NCBI RefSeq assembly: GCF_014898055.3
Contig: NW_023603184.1
Span: forward strand, 28,932,808 to 28,996,807
Origin: Talpa occidentalis
Lineage: Eukaryota; Chordata; Mammalia; Eulipotyphla; Talpidae
DNA length: 64,000 bases
Reading direction: 5' to 3'
The position numbers were made by a program, and so were the translations under genes. Below are positions 1-10,127 of the stretch, in pieces. Position 1 is the first letter of the stretch, and each line of letters begins with the position of its first letter. The notes under the pieces were generated by a model that was not told the origin of the DNA, did not search any database, and saw only the letters and a program-made list of their open reading frames with translations.

Positions 1-60
1 AGTATCCAAGTAAAAACTGAGTTTATAACTTTTTAAAATTCATTAAAATTTTAAAGTGGG

Positions 61-484
61 TGTAGCGGCAGGAAGGGCCAGAGCAGGATCTCTATGATGG
101 GGCAGATGGGTGAAGGAGGAGTTCTAGAGCACTCGGTGGCTTTTTCAGGGTTTTATTGGGATTTTACCAGGTACACAGCAGGCAGGGGTGCTGGGGAGGG
201 CTGGGAGGCTGGCTGGTCTCCCAGCCCCAGGCGCATATTCATTCTTTCTGGACGCTCCAGGGTTTTCTTGTGGCCTCTGCTGCTCTGCCCATCCTCTTTC
301 GCTCAGCTGGCCTCCCCATGATGCTGCCCTTATAAGCACAGTCTTAGCCCAGGTGTATCCCACCTATGTATGCCCACACCCTACTCCAGGTACCGCCATC
401 AGGCATGCATTCAGGGCCTCAGGGATTCATCATCAATCCTAAAGGCAGGAGGGCAGAAAAGCCTGATACTTTACTTACCCTACA
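61..484 (-). mobile_element. Solo LTR, family A, complete
   Basis: A 424-bp solo LTR of an endogenous retrovirus, here called family A, lying on the minus strand. Read on that strand it starts TGTAGGGTAAG and ends CTACA, and it carries a TATA-like CTTATAAGG segment. The flanks are a perfect 5-bp target duplication, GTGGG at 56-60 and 485-489. No internal retroviral sequence is attached, so it is a solo LTR left by LTR-LTR recombination. Related copies lie at 3414-3822, 9244-10122 (with a nested copy) and 29524 onward. I do not recognise the family name. Confidence 0.85.
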
Positions 485-931
485 GTGGGTAATAATGAGA
501 TATCTGAAAAATATCCTGGGCACCCAGAAACTCTTGATCAACTATGCTAAGCCTGAAATAAAAAGTTCAATTCTCAGTTTGAAGTTGGATTTTTTTGTTA
601 TTTTCTTTTTAGGGTAGAAAGGCATCTGTAGTTTTGCGAGGAGCAAAACTCTTTAATTGAAGACCTGTTTGCAAATTCATCGTGTGATCCCAGAACTTAT
701 TCAAATAGGCATTTATGCTCAATATGTCTTGAGTTTGGCCTTGTTGGAGCATGCCAGCAGACAGCACAACCACCAGCTTCATTTTGTTAAGATAGACTGT
801 GCCAAATTGATCACAACAGCAGATCTGCTTTACAATCCAAGGAAATAACTCCCTGTTCTTTCAGGTGAGACTGCAATCTGCCTGTCCTCTTTGTTCTTCA
901 AATAAGTAGTAAGAGCACCAGAATATGTCTT
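485..931. other. No gene seen
   Basis: Unassigned unique-looking sequence between a solo LTR and an L1. The short open frames at 366-617 and 657-848 resemble nothing I know. Confidence 0.5.
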
Positions 932-946
932 AAAGTAAGCGTGTTA

Positions 947-1387
947 TGCAATTTGCAGCAACATGGATGGAGCTGGAAGGGATCATGCTCAGCGAAATAA
1001 GCCAGAAAGAAAAAGAAAAATACTGGATGGTCTCACTCATAGCAGGAATCTAGAAAACCAAAATAAGGGACCAGGAAAAAGAATAACTGTAAGAAAGAAA
1101 ATATCAAAATCAACAAACAACTATGAATCAGAGACACTCTATGGGGGTGGGAGGCGGGGAAAGGAGGGCTTGGGGTCAAAATAAGGGGGTTGCAATTGTA
1201 TGGGGAATAGAAAAAATAAAATGTGAAAAAAATAATATTGTGTAGCATAAAAAATGAAATATACAATGTTAAATCTGACAGAAGATATTCAAGATGTACA
1301 CATTAAAAACTATGACATAAGTATATGAGAAAATATGTATGTTTACAAATCAAGAATAAATATGGTTAATATGTCAAAAAAAAAAAT
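947..1387 (+). mobile_element. 5'-truncated L1 with probable 3' transduction
   Basis: A young-looking L1 3' end. It encodes the last residues of ORF2 (LSEISQKEKEKYW-type motif, then MVSLIAGI) with a TAG stop at 1051, followed by a G-rich 3' UTR and the family's usual end near 1200-1236 (GGGGAATA, then an A-rich AATAAAA tail). Instead of stopping there, it continues for about 140 bp of non-L1 sequence. That stretch contains AATAAA at 1355-1360 and an A tract starting at 1376. A perfect 15-bp target duplication, AAAGTAAGCGTGTTA, lies at 932-946 and 1388-1402, so the whole unit was inserted as one event. Confidence 0.85.
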
Positions 1388-1397
1388 AAAGTAAGCG

Positions 1398-1825
1398 TGT
1401 TAGGGGGAAAGGATGTCCTGAGCAAACTCCATAGAGGCTTTGTGGACTCCACCCCCACTCCAGACCAAAGCCACGAAGACACTGGAAATGACAAATCCCA
1501 TCATCACCAAAGGGAAGGTCGCTGGGACCAGAGGAGGTGGTTAAGCAGCCAGATTTGGTATAAAACCAGACACATGGGCCTCGGCTCTTCGCCAGCTCTC
1601 AGGGTGCCATTGGGATTCCAGGTCAGCAGAACAAGTAGGAGGCATTCATGAGTTTATCTCCCTCTTTTTCTCCCCTAGTTATTCATTTCTTCATTTTCCC
1701 TTTCTTTTGTAAATAAACCTTTTATCACCCTTTTGTGTGTGTGTGCAGTTGGGTATTAATAAGTCCTTTTTAAGCGCACAGGTGAGGACCCACAGTCCGT
1801 TTAATATCCGGGTTGCCCTGTAACA
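1398..1825 (+). mobile_element. Solo LTR, family B (ERV1-like)
   Basis: A 428-bp LTR-like unit bounded by TGTTAGGG and CCCTGTAACA. It has a TATAAAA box near 1559, a polyadenylation signal AATAAA near 1711 and a GT-rich R/U5 stretch. The flanking tetranucleotides are AGCG (1394-1397) and AGCA (1826-1829), consistent with a 4-bp target duplication in which a CpG has decayed. A 4-bp duplication and this layout suit a gammaretrovirus-like (ERV1) element. No internal coding region is attached. Its first 5 bp overlap the downstream target duplication of the preceding L1. Confidence 0.7.
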
Positions 1826-1840
1826 AGCACATGCCAATTT

Positions 1841-2250
1841 TTTTTTTAATAATAAATTTTATTTTTATATTCCCCATACAATTGCAGCCCCCCCCATTCT
1901 GACCCCAATCCCTCCCCTCCCGCCCCCGCCCCCCTAAAAGTGTCTCTGGTTCATAGTTTTTGTTGATTTTGATTTTCACTTTCTTATAGTTATTCATTTT
2001 CCTGGCCCCTTATTTAAGTTTTCTAGATTCCTGCTATGAGTGAGACCATCCGGTATTTTTCTTTTTCTTTCTGGCTTATTTCGCTGAGCATGATCCCTTC
2101 CAGCGCCATCCATGTTGCTGCAAATTGCATGTGTTTATCTTTTTTGAATGCTAAGTAATATTCCATGGTATATATGTACCACATCTTCTTGATCCAGTCA
2201 TCTATTTTTGGGCATTTGGGTGGTTTCCAAAGCTTAGCTATTGTAAACAG
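1841..2250 (-). mobile_element. 5'-truncated L1 3' end
   Basis: A minus-strand L1 fragment. The poly-T (its A tail) is at the left. The 3' UTR follows, then an open end of ORF2 from the left edge of the ORF2 part at 2023 to about 2250, with motifs [19 protein letters not shown] and YTMEYY, ending SLIAGI-stop. A perfect 16-bp target duplication, AAGCACATGCCAATTT, is at 1825-1840 and 2251-2266. The duplication begins on the last base of the family B LTR. Confidence 0.92.
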
Positions 2251-2453
2251 AAGCACATGCCAATTTCAAGATAAACTCAATTCCTGCACACTCTTCACTA
2301 TTATTCCATGATCACTCGTGTATCTTTTGTTTCAATTTATTGGGAACCCCCCATGTTTGTTGACTTCTAGCGGTGATGGCCAGAATCATTAGCACTGAAT
2401 AAATGACTGGGAGCTGTGGACTAAAAGAAGATCACCTCCCAATCTGTAGCGTA

Positions 2454-3240
2454 TGATAGGAACTACTAAAAAACAAAAACAATGGAACCACCCCTAATCT
2501 GGTTATTTTGTTTATTTATTTATTTATTTTTAATAGAGGCATGTTTTATTTGTTTATTTGTTTTTGTTTATACAAGCACTGGGTACAGTGAGAAGCGCGG
2601 GAGGGTGAGAGAATTCACCAGAGCCAGAGTGGGGAGCAGAGCAGGCAGAAGGAACGAAGTACACTGCTGAGGGGAGCAGCGGGCGGCAGGAGAGGTCTGC
2701 ACGCCATGTGGGACCCTCCTCTGGTGGCCGGGGAGCAGCCGGGGATCGAACCCGCGCTGCAGAGGCCGCGGGCAGCTTCGCAACCCAGCGCTCAACCGCT
2801 GCGCCACCGGGGAGGGGAGGCCCCCACCCCTAATCTGGTTAAAAACTAAACAGAATAGGAAGGCGATTGAAGGTCGTGGCCCAGGCACATCCTGGGCGGG
2901 CATCAGCATGTCCCTACATGCCCAGACTTGTCCCCCAACGAGGAGAAGCTAAACCAATCACCGCTTGACAAACTTTCCACCAATCAGAACTGCACTAACA
3001 AAAAGACTGATTTGCATAAAGCGGACCAGAGTGTAACCTAGTCCTGCTCCTTGTGTATATAAGCCCACCCCACCGAGGCAGGCCCGGCAGTCAGTGCTAG
3101 TGCTGTTTAGGGCTAGTGGTCACTTGTAGCCCGCAATGAACAGTTTTTACCTGTGTCGTTAAGCCTGAAAGGCTTCCTCTTCGTGGTGTGCGGAGATGAG
3201 GCTGAAGTTATGTGGCCGAAGCTCTGTTACCACCCAAAAC
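2454..3240 (+). mobile_element. LTR-like promoter region, family C, split by a SINE
   Basis: This looks like a gammaretroviral-type LTR. Two CCAATCA boxes (2954-2960, 2980-2987) are followed by an octamer ATTTGCAT (3010-3017), a TATATAAG box (3055-3062) and a possible variant poly(A) signal AATGAA (3135-3140). The likely start is TGATAGG at 2454. The 3' end is uncertain and placed near 3240. A SINE (2506-2823) interrupts the U3. I found no clear target duplication, so both ends are inferred. It is followed almost directly by a family A LTR. Confidence 0.55.
2506..2823 (-). mobile_element. tRNA-derived SINE, full length, type I with long tail
   Basis: Read on the minus strand it begins GGCCTCCCC, then GGTGGCGCAGCGGTTGAGCG (A-box region) and GGTTCGATCCC (B box). 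The body ends TGTACCCAGTGCTTGTATAAA. The tail runs through AAACAAAAACAAA to an extra ACATGCCTCTAT and an A/T-rich end. A perfect 18-bp target duplication, CCACCCCTAATCTGGTTA, is at 2488-2505 and 2824-2841. The extra tail block is shared with the copy at 19872-20174, so it marks a subfamily. Confidence 0.93.
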
Positions 3241-3413
3241 ATTTTCAAGAGGGAGGGACTCATCCTCCCAGCGACAGGGAGTGTTTCCAGAAGGATCCCC
3301 CCCAGGGGACGCCCTTTCTGCGAATTGTCCTGACTGGTGACAACGGTCTCCCCAGTCACAACTTCAGTGGCAGCCTGCATCTAGGGACCTAGCCAACGTG
3401 GGGTAGAAAGGCC

Positions 3414-3822
3414 TGTAGGGTAAGGAAAAAGTATCAGGCTTTTCTGCCCTCCCGCCATTAGGATAGATGAGGGAACCCTGTGGTCCTGGATGCCTGCCTG
3501 ATGGCGGGCACCTGAAGTGGGTACACCTGGGCTGAGAGACTGAGTTTATAAGGGTGGCGTCGCGGGGACGCCAGCAGAAGCCAAGAATGAACAGAAGCGG
3601 AGAGAAGAAGAGAACCAGAGAGAATGCCAGAGAGCTCAGATAGAGTGAGGATTTGCTGGGGCTGGGAGGACTCCCAGCCTCCCGGCCCTGCAACACCCCT
3701 GCCTGCCATGTGCCTGGTAAATCTAAATAAAAGAGCCGCAGAAGCCACTGAGGACTCTGACTCCTCCTTTACCCGGTCTGCTGGATCAGAAAACCTGCAC
3801 TGTGCCCCTTCCTGCCTCTACA
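3414..3822 (+). mobile_element. Solo LTR, family A
   Basis: A 409-bp copy starting TGTAGGGTAAGG and ending CTGCCTCTACA. It contains a TTTATAAGG TATA-like box near 3544 and AATAAA near 3724, with about 95 bp of R/U5 downstream. The flanks are GGCC (3410-3413) and GGTC (3823-3826), at best an imperfect duplication, so this copy may have been rearranged or mutated. Confidence 0.82.
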
Positions 3823-3826
3823 GGTC

Positions 3827-4295
3827 GGATCCGCAGTTTGGGAAAGGTATGTGAGGTTGCTGAGATGTTTGTTGGGGCAGCTCTGCTACTCTCTACTTCT
3901 CCCTCCACCCACTGTGCTTTCTTATTCCTTCCACAGGCCTCAATCCTAAAACCACTGCTGTTTTTATTTCCTGCAAACTAATCCCAGAATGTGTCTCCCA
4001 AGGAATGGAGCCCAAGATGTGTCCAGTCAGAGAAAGCATCCTGGAAAGAGCTACATCTGGCTGAGTTTGGGAAGCTAAAGGTGAGCCAGTGTGTGTGATT
4101 TATTTCAGGAATCAATATAAGTGAAGGCCCAGAGAACTTAAAAGACTACTCATTGTTCTGCAAACTTTCCCCCATCTAGGATCTTCATAGCTTTTATTAA
4201 ATGAGTGAATAGTGATCGGTGACCTTTTTCTTTCTATGATTGTGGATTGTTTTTTTTTTTAATAACGAAAGAGCAGGAACAAACCACACCAAACA
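3827..4295. other. No gene seen
   Basis: Unassigned sequence with a T-rich run near 4248-4260. No exon-like or recognised repeat signal. Confidence 0.45.
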
Positions 4296-4480
4296 GGAGT
4301 AATAAAGGCTATCGTTTAATGAGCACTTACTAATTTGCCAGGCATTGTATCATTATCCCCTTGTTTAATTCTCATAATACTGCTATGAGGAAGATACTGT
4401 TGTTAATCCAATTTTATACTTTAAGAGGCTTAGCCATGGTGAGAAACAACCCTGTGGTCAAATACCTAGTGAGACATGGC
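4296..4480 (-). mobile_element. MIR-like ancient SINE
   Basis: It carries the antisense MIR pattern: a GCATTGTATC-like lifecycle segment, TCTCATAATAC, then a diverged equivalent of the 'ttttacagatgaggaaactg' core. Old and degenerate. Confidence 0.6.
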
Positions 4481-4959
4481 CACCCAAACTACAGACTTCC
4501 CAGGATAGAGAACCACCAAGGATCATAGAAGAGATTTGGCAGAGCCCACAGGTCATTACCACTCATGTGGACCTGGGCCTGGCCTCATGGTAGGGTCTAC
4601 CTCAGGCAGCTTGAAGTTGGGAGTGAGACCAGACTGCTGCTCAGCTGCTGCCTCTTCAGCTTAGGGCAGTGGTGTTAAACTGAATAAGCTTAGCTGCTGG
4701 TGAGACAGCCTTGGTACTGGAGCTTCAGAGCACTAAAACTAAGAGACTTGATGAACGAGTTTTTCTTGTCTTTGGAAAAGAAGGTGCCAGCGTAAGGGTA
4801 ATACTTACAGATCATTCAGAGATGTTTTTTCAGGAAACAGTATGGGTTCAAAAAGAGTGGAACTGGAGAGGTGTAAAGGAAAGCCTTTTAAAAGAGAAAC
4901 CCTGTGTGTGGGTATTCCTCGCAGATGGGGTTTTGTGCAGGCAACATGCACCATGCCTC

Positions 4960-5150
4960 TTAATTCTTTTGTTCATCCATACAATCATTTGTTCAGCAGT
5001 AACCATTGGGTGCCTCCTGTATGCCAAGCACAGTTTAGGGCACTGCAGTGAAGCAGACATTCAAGGCCCCGGCTCTCACAGAGCTCATATCATAGTGGGG
5101 GAGGAGCGGCCTACTTACCTCAGCTATCTCTGGTCCTGTCAGTTTGTGCT
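4960..5150 (+). mobile_element. L2-like fragment
   Basis: It contains TTCATCCATACAATCATTTG, then TGCCTCCTGTATGCCAAGCA and CTCACAGAGCTCATATCATA, which matches the familiar L2 3'-end arrangement. The 151-codon open frame across it (4711-5166) is not a gene. Confidence 0.6.
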
Positions 5151-6600
5151 AAGCCTGGTAGGATAATGTAGGTGGCTTCATTCATTGCTTATTCAAGTCA
5201 TGGTTCCTGGGGTTCTGCTGCATCACGGTCAAGGACAGGGGTGTGGGAGTAGTAGGTGATCTCCTTTTGTTGGGAAGATTCGACTCCATATTATACATTT
5301 AATGGAAAGAGCTGATGCTGAAGCCAGTGGTCAAGAAGTCCCACTATTCAGTCCTTACCCCTCTCTCCCCTATCCCTGGAGGAAGTAGTGAAATCAACCC
5401 AGTTTCCCCTTCCAGATGCGTCAGAAACTATTTTACGGCCAGTCCTCTAGCACAGCCAGTGCCCTGAGGACCTGCTAGACTGGCGCCTGCATGGGCTGGT
5501 CCTCTAGACCCTGCCCCATGAAGCTAGGTTCTCATCTGTCCATATCATGGATTTCTTCTTGATTAGACAAATATGCTAATCCTGAGATTCCTTTCCTTTA
5601 AGGCAAGAGCTATTTTAAGGCAGCTGTAGTGTATGAAAACGCAGTGCACACTGATGCAGGCGAGAGTGCTAATTTCTGGATTGCTACCCACTTTTACTGT
5701 TGCCCCTATTCACAAGGTGGTTGTGAAGACTAAATAGAATAATGTATAGGAAAACGTCAAGCCTTTTGAAATACGTGATAAAGGTTAGATATTAAATATT
5801 AATTGAATATGTAGCGATCTCAGATCAAAGCACTGACATTTTTGTTTGCCACAGAGAAAACTGAAGGAAGTATAAAGTGACATCCTTGTCCTGAGGAATT
5901 TTCCATAGAGTTGGGTTCTTTTCTTGCAGAGTTTTCTGATGACCATATCGAGAGCTCAGAATGCTTAATAAGTATGCAATAGTAACACTGGGTTTCACTT
6001 ACATGTGGAGAGAGAATTACAAAACTAAGCAGGAAAAAAACCACAGACGGTACAAGTAGGCAATTTTAAGTGCCCGAGCTATATCTGGCAGGACACTTAA
6101 CTAGTGACGCAGAGGCATTATTCAGAGAAAAACTGAGTAATGGGATGGTGGAGCAGAGGCTCCCAGTCTGTGAGTTATCCTCTTGCTAGTAGGGTAATGT
6201 TCAGCAATGATGGAAAGCTTTTGGTAATAGACATTTGATCCTGTGGGTTTTTACTAGAAGACAACTACAGCTTACATGTAGTTTCTTGTACAAAAGGAAA
6301 CAAGGGATGGCCAGATTTGTGGAGGATGAAGAGTTGGCAGCTCTCACTGGTGGTTATTGTCTCATCGTTTGTGCAATGAAAAGGTTGGCCCTTGGGGACC
6401 AGCTAAGACCATGGTGAAACATAGTGCCGCCCAGCTTGAAGGAGAAGATCCATGGAAGACTCAAAAGCATAACGAAAGAATGGATTCTAGAGCAGAAATA
6501 GAGAAGAGACTGCCACTGTTACTGTGACTGGAGCTAGTGGGGCGGGACGGGTAGTGAACACCAGACCAGCCTGGTGGTTTTAATCACATACTGATTTTTT
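5151..6600. other. No gene seen
   Basis: About 1.4 kb of unassigned sequence. Stops occur in all frames at short intervals and I recognise no repeat. Confidence 0.45.
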
Positions 6601-6609
6601 TCCCCCATT

Positions 6610-7775
6610 TTAGATATCTCCCTGTTTTGAAAAGAATGGATTCTAGTTATGGATTCATGTTACGCCACTTTGCTTTTACGAAAGACCTACATTAGTACCT
6701 GTTTTTGTTATCCCGAAGAGGATCTCTCTTTTACGACAAAAGTTGAGAAACAAAAATAGCGCGCAGTGTTTGCTCTTTGCCAGCTATTCTGAAGACAGCA
6801 CATACCCCAAGCAATGAGAGCGGTGCCTTCAAACTCCTCCTCTGGAACTATCCTCAGCATCTCAGCACCAACTGGAAGCTGACAAAGATGATGTTGAAGA
6901 GATTTTGGCATTCCATAAACAAAACTGACAGATGAAGGGCTGATGCAATTCCAAGAGGAAAGGATATGAATCAAAACCAAACCAAACAGCAAAGGGCCCA
7001 AACGTGAAGTCACCTAGGAAGAGAATGTAAAGCACTTGAGTGAAATTTTCACTATAGCTAACAGTGCTGCAGAGATTGCAGAAAAGTATGATTTAATTTT
7101 GAAAGGGAGGATAGGTTTGCAGGGTATCTTGAGTGCCTGCAAAGAATTGTTTGAGAGAAAAAATGTGTGAGGATGAGCAGTGAAGAAACTGTCATACTAC
7201 CGACCCTCTACATCAGCCACAGTAAATGAAGAGTCTCAACTTTCTGCATGGAGGCAGGTAGACATAGAAGGGGCAGACGTTAGTGCCCTGCCTGCCCTGA
7301 TGGTTCAGAGGCTCACAAGATGTTAAGAGAAGACTATCTTCCTCTCTCCCTCACAACCCAGTCTCCTGGCCTCTGGGAACTCAGCCTGACACATCACCAT
7401 CCCCACCTCTCAGCTTGCAGTGTGCACGCCTCTTTACCAATTCTAGTAAGTGAAACTACACGGTACATATTTATGTCTACTTTGTACAGGCTGTTTATTT
7501 GCCATATTTTTATGTATATTTTTCATATCATTCCTGCTTTTACTATATGTCAGTTTACTATATGTCAGTTTACTATATGTTAGTTTACTATATGTAAGTT
7601 TTGTGTGTTATTTGGTATGCTTTGGTAGGTTATTTTTTGGGTCTGAGTGTGCTCAGAAAATTTTCTGCTGAAGTTGATGGCAATTGCTTCCTTGTTTTAG
7701 GCCATTTCAGCTTATGAAAGACTTCACAGGAACATTCTACTTTTAGATAGCAGGGGAAACCTGCATACCCATATT
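6610..7775 (+). mobile_element. Unidentified ~1.1-kb interspersed repeat, copy 1
   Basis: This segment is recognisably homologous to 45726-46775 over most of its length. Shared blocks include CATTAGTACCTGTTTTTG near 6690, GTAAGTGAAACTAC near 7446 and GCCATTTCAG near 7703. Both copies are diverged and non-coding. I recall similar sequence from ancient eutherian repeats but cannot name the family. This copy alone has a 15-bp tandem array at 7539-7598. The ends are approximate. Confidence 0.6.
7539..7598 (+). repeat. 15-bp tandem repeat, 4 copies
   Basis: Four head-to-tail units of TTTACTATATGTCAG, the third and fourth with one and two substitutions. It lies inside the ~1.1-kb interspersed repeat. 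The related copy at 46.6 kb has only one unit, so the array expanded after the copies separated. Confidence 0.95.
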
Positions 7776-8545
7776 TATGCTTAAGTTAACTGTTGTGTAA
7801 CATACACACTTCATATTTTAACAATTTAAAATTGTTAAAGACAATTTTAGGCAAACTGTTTTTACTAACATAACGTCTCCTGGTATTGCAGTGGGTTGTA
7901 AATGAAAGGGCAGGTCACATCTCCATGGGAATTACCTGGTACTGTTGTGAAAACATTAGCCGAGCATCCCCTGAAAGGGTGGCCTAACTGAGGATTCAGT
8001 GGGGGTACTGCTGTCCAAAGTAGACAACAGAGTAACTGCTGGAGGAATACCTCATTTCTTACACTTTCTACAGCTGTGAAAGCTGCGGGTGACTTGGCTT
8101 TTGCTTCTGCACCATTTCTTTTGGCATAGAGTGCACTTGGCTCCCATAAAGGCAGAGGTATCTTTTCAACATGAGAAAGTGCTGTCTAAGGCAGACTCAG
8201 GCTTGGACCCTGACACTTGAAGAGAGAAACAAAGCAATACCGTCTCTCAAGACAGTAGCCTTGGGCACAAAGCAATTATCCTGCTGCCTAAATTGTGACT
8301 GCCAAAGCTAATTGCTACCTTGGTAATTCTTTCTACCTTCTTTCTGTCACAAAATCTAATCTCCCTGAGGCATTTTATGGTAAAGGTCATGTACTTGGGA
8401 AGGTAAAAAGGAAGAACAATTTTAAACAGTTTAAAGTATTCAGTACTCCTATTAGATTTACTTCTATGGGAAGGTCCATCCAAGTGGCATACTGCGGTGT
8501 TGCATGAGGAGAATGCCTGCAGCTGGGAAGCCTCTTTGACCAGGT
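7776..8545. other. No gene seen
   Basis: Unassigned sequence; no coding or repeat signature recognised. Confidence 0.45.
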
Positions 8546-8561
8546 CAGGTCAGGAGCATCT

Positions 8562-8825
8562 TTTTATTTTTTAAAGATTTATTTATACAAGAACTGGGGT
8601 ACAGGCCAGATGCGTGGGAGGGTGAGAGGATTCACCAGAGACAGAGCCGGGAGCAGAACAGGCAGACTGACGAAATACACTGCTGAGGGGAGCAGCGGGC
8701 GAGACAGGAGAGGTCTGCTGCACCATGTGGGATTCTCACCAGCTGGCCGGAATTGAACCAGTGCTGCAGAGGCTGTGGACAGATTCACAGTGCTGCACTT
8801 AACTGCCTGTGCCACCAGGGAGGCC
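8562..8825 (-). mobile_element. tRNA-derived SINE, type II
   Basis: Minus-strand copy ending in the type II tail (CCCCAGTTCTTGTATAAATAAA on the element strand). The head is GGCCTCCCTGGTGGCACAGG, with a diverged B box (GGTTCAATTCC). A 16-bp target duplication with three mismatches (CAGGTCAGGAGCATCT against CAGGTCTGGTACATCT) is at 8546-8561 and 8826-8841. Confidence 0.9.
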
Positions 8826-8841
8826 CAGGTCTGGTACATCT

Positions 8842-9238
8842 TGATACAAGCCAAGGATGGAATGACAATGGCTGTAGCTGATAATAGGATGATAAGAGCC
8901 CCTGAGGGACTAACAGGAGGGAAAGTTACCTCATTCAAATGGCTCTTTATTAAAATTGAAGTAACATTGCTATGGTGTTGTGTTTTAGAGGTATAGCGTT
9001 AATAGCACATACAGAGCTGAAATGAGATTTCATCAAATAATCTTTACTCAGGAAATAACTAGCTGATCAGCCAGTCACCTGAAACTTAAGTCTATTTTAA
9101 TAACTTAAAATTTCTTACCCACTTCCCCAACCTCAATCTCTTCTAGTTTTCATGTATTTGTACTATTCCCACTGTTACTTTCCCTTCTAGAATTTCACTT
9201 GGATCAGTGAGGCATCCTGTCGTCTGTAAGTGTGAAAC
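8842..9238. other. No gene seen
   Basis: Unassigned sequence between a SINE and the nested LTR pair. Confidence 0.45.
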
Positions 9239-9287
9239 CTGGGTGTAGGGGCAGGAAGGCATAGAGCAGGTTTTCTATGATGGAGCA

Positions 9288-9738
9288 TGTAGGGTAAAGA
9301 AAATGTCAGGCTTTTCTGCCCTTCCGCCATCAGGATAGATGATGGATCCTTGTCCTGAATGCATGCCTGATGGCGGGCACCTGGAATAGGGTGTGGGCAT
9401 AGGTAGATGGGATTCAGCTGAGCTAAGACTGTGCTTTTTTAAGGGCGGCGTCACGGGGGGACGCCAGCAGCAGCAGAAGCAGCAGCAATAATAGAAGCCG
9501 AGAAAGCAGAAGCAGAAGCAGAAGAGAAGCTGAGATCACCAGAGAGCCCAGATAGTGAGGATTTGCTGGGGGCTGGGAGGCCTGCCAGCCTCCCGGCCCC
9601 CCAGCACCCCTGCCTGCCATATACCTGGTGAACCCCAAATAAAAAACCTGCAAAACTACTGAGGACTCTGACTCCTCCTTTACCCGGTCTGCATGGGATC
9701 AGAAAACCTGCATCGTGTCCAGGTTCCTGCCCTTTACA
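9288..9738 (+). mobile_element. Solo LTR, family A, nested
   Basis: A 451-bp plus-strand LTR, TGTAGGGTAAAG to TTTACA, inserted into the opposite-strand family A LTR. A perfect 5-bp duplication, GAGCA, is at 9283-9287 and 9739-9743. AATAAA lies near 9640. The R region near 9465-9530 has an AGC/CAG-rich stretch longer than in the copy at 3414. Confidence 0.92.
9463..9534 (+). repeat. CAG/AAG-rich trinucleotide-like stretch
   Basis: Runs of CAGCAGCAGCAGAAGCAGCA and AGCAGAAGCAGAAGC inside the nested LTR, just downstream of its TATA-like box. It is longer than the equivalent segment at 3565-3620. Confidence 0.85.
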
Positions 9739-10127
9739 GAGCAGGTGGGTGAAGAAGGAGTCCTGGAGCCCTCGGTGGCATTTTCATGCTTCTATTGAGT
9801 TTACCAGGTACACGGCAGGTAGGGGGGGCCAGGAGGCTGGCAGGGCTCCTAGCCCCTAGCCAATCTTTACTCTTTCTCGGCTCTCTGGCGTTCTCTCATG
9901 GTCTTGTTCTCTCTCTTCTGCTTCTTTCTCTCTTCTGGTTGTTCTGCTCCTCTGGCGTCCCTGTGACGCTGCCCTTACAAGCCCAGTCTCTCAGCCCAGG
10001 TGAGCCCACCTACATATGGCCACACCCTACTCCAGGTGCCCGCCATCAGGCATGCGTTCAGGATGCAGGGATTCATCATCAATCCTAGAGGGCAGAAAAG
10101 CCTGACAATCATTTACTCTATACTGGG

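Larger units (their letters stand above)
9244..10122 (-). mobile_element. Solo LTR, family A, interrupted by a second family A LTR
   Basis: The minus-strand LTR consists of 9244-9287 and 9744-10122, together about 423 bp excluding the repeated GAGCA. The insert at 9288-9738 splits it in its U5 end. The outer target duplication is CTGGG (9239-9243 and 10123-10127). The terminal TGTA on the element strand has become TATA. Removing the insert and one GAGCA restores alignment to the copy at 61-484. Confidence 0.9.

Noticed and set aside
7539..7598. CRISPR-like array
   Set aside because: Units are contiguous with no spacers and the genome is mammalian; it is a plain tandem repeat.
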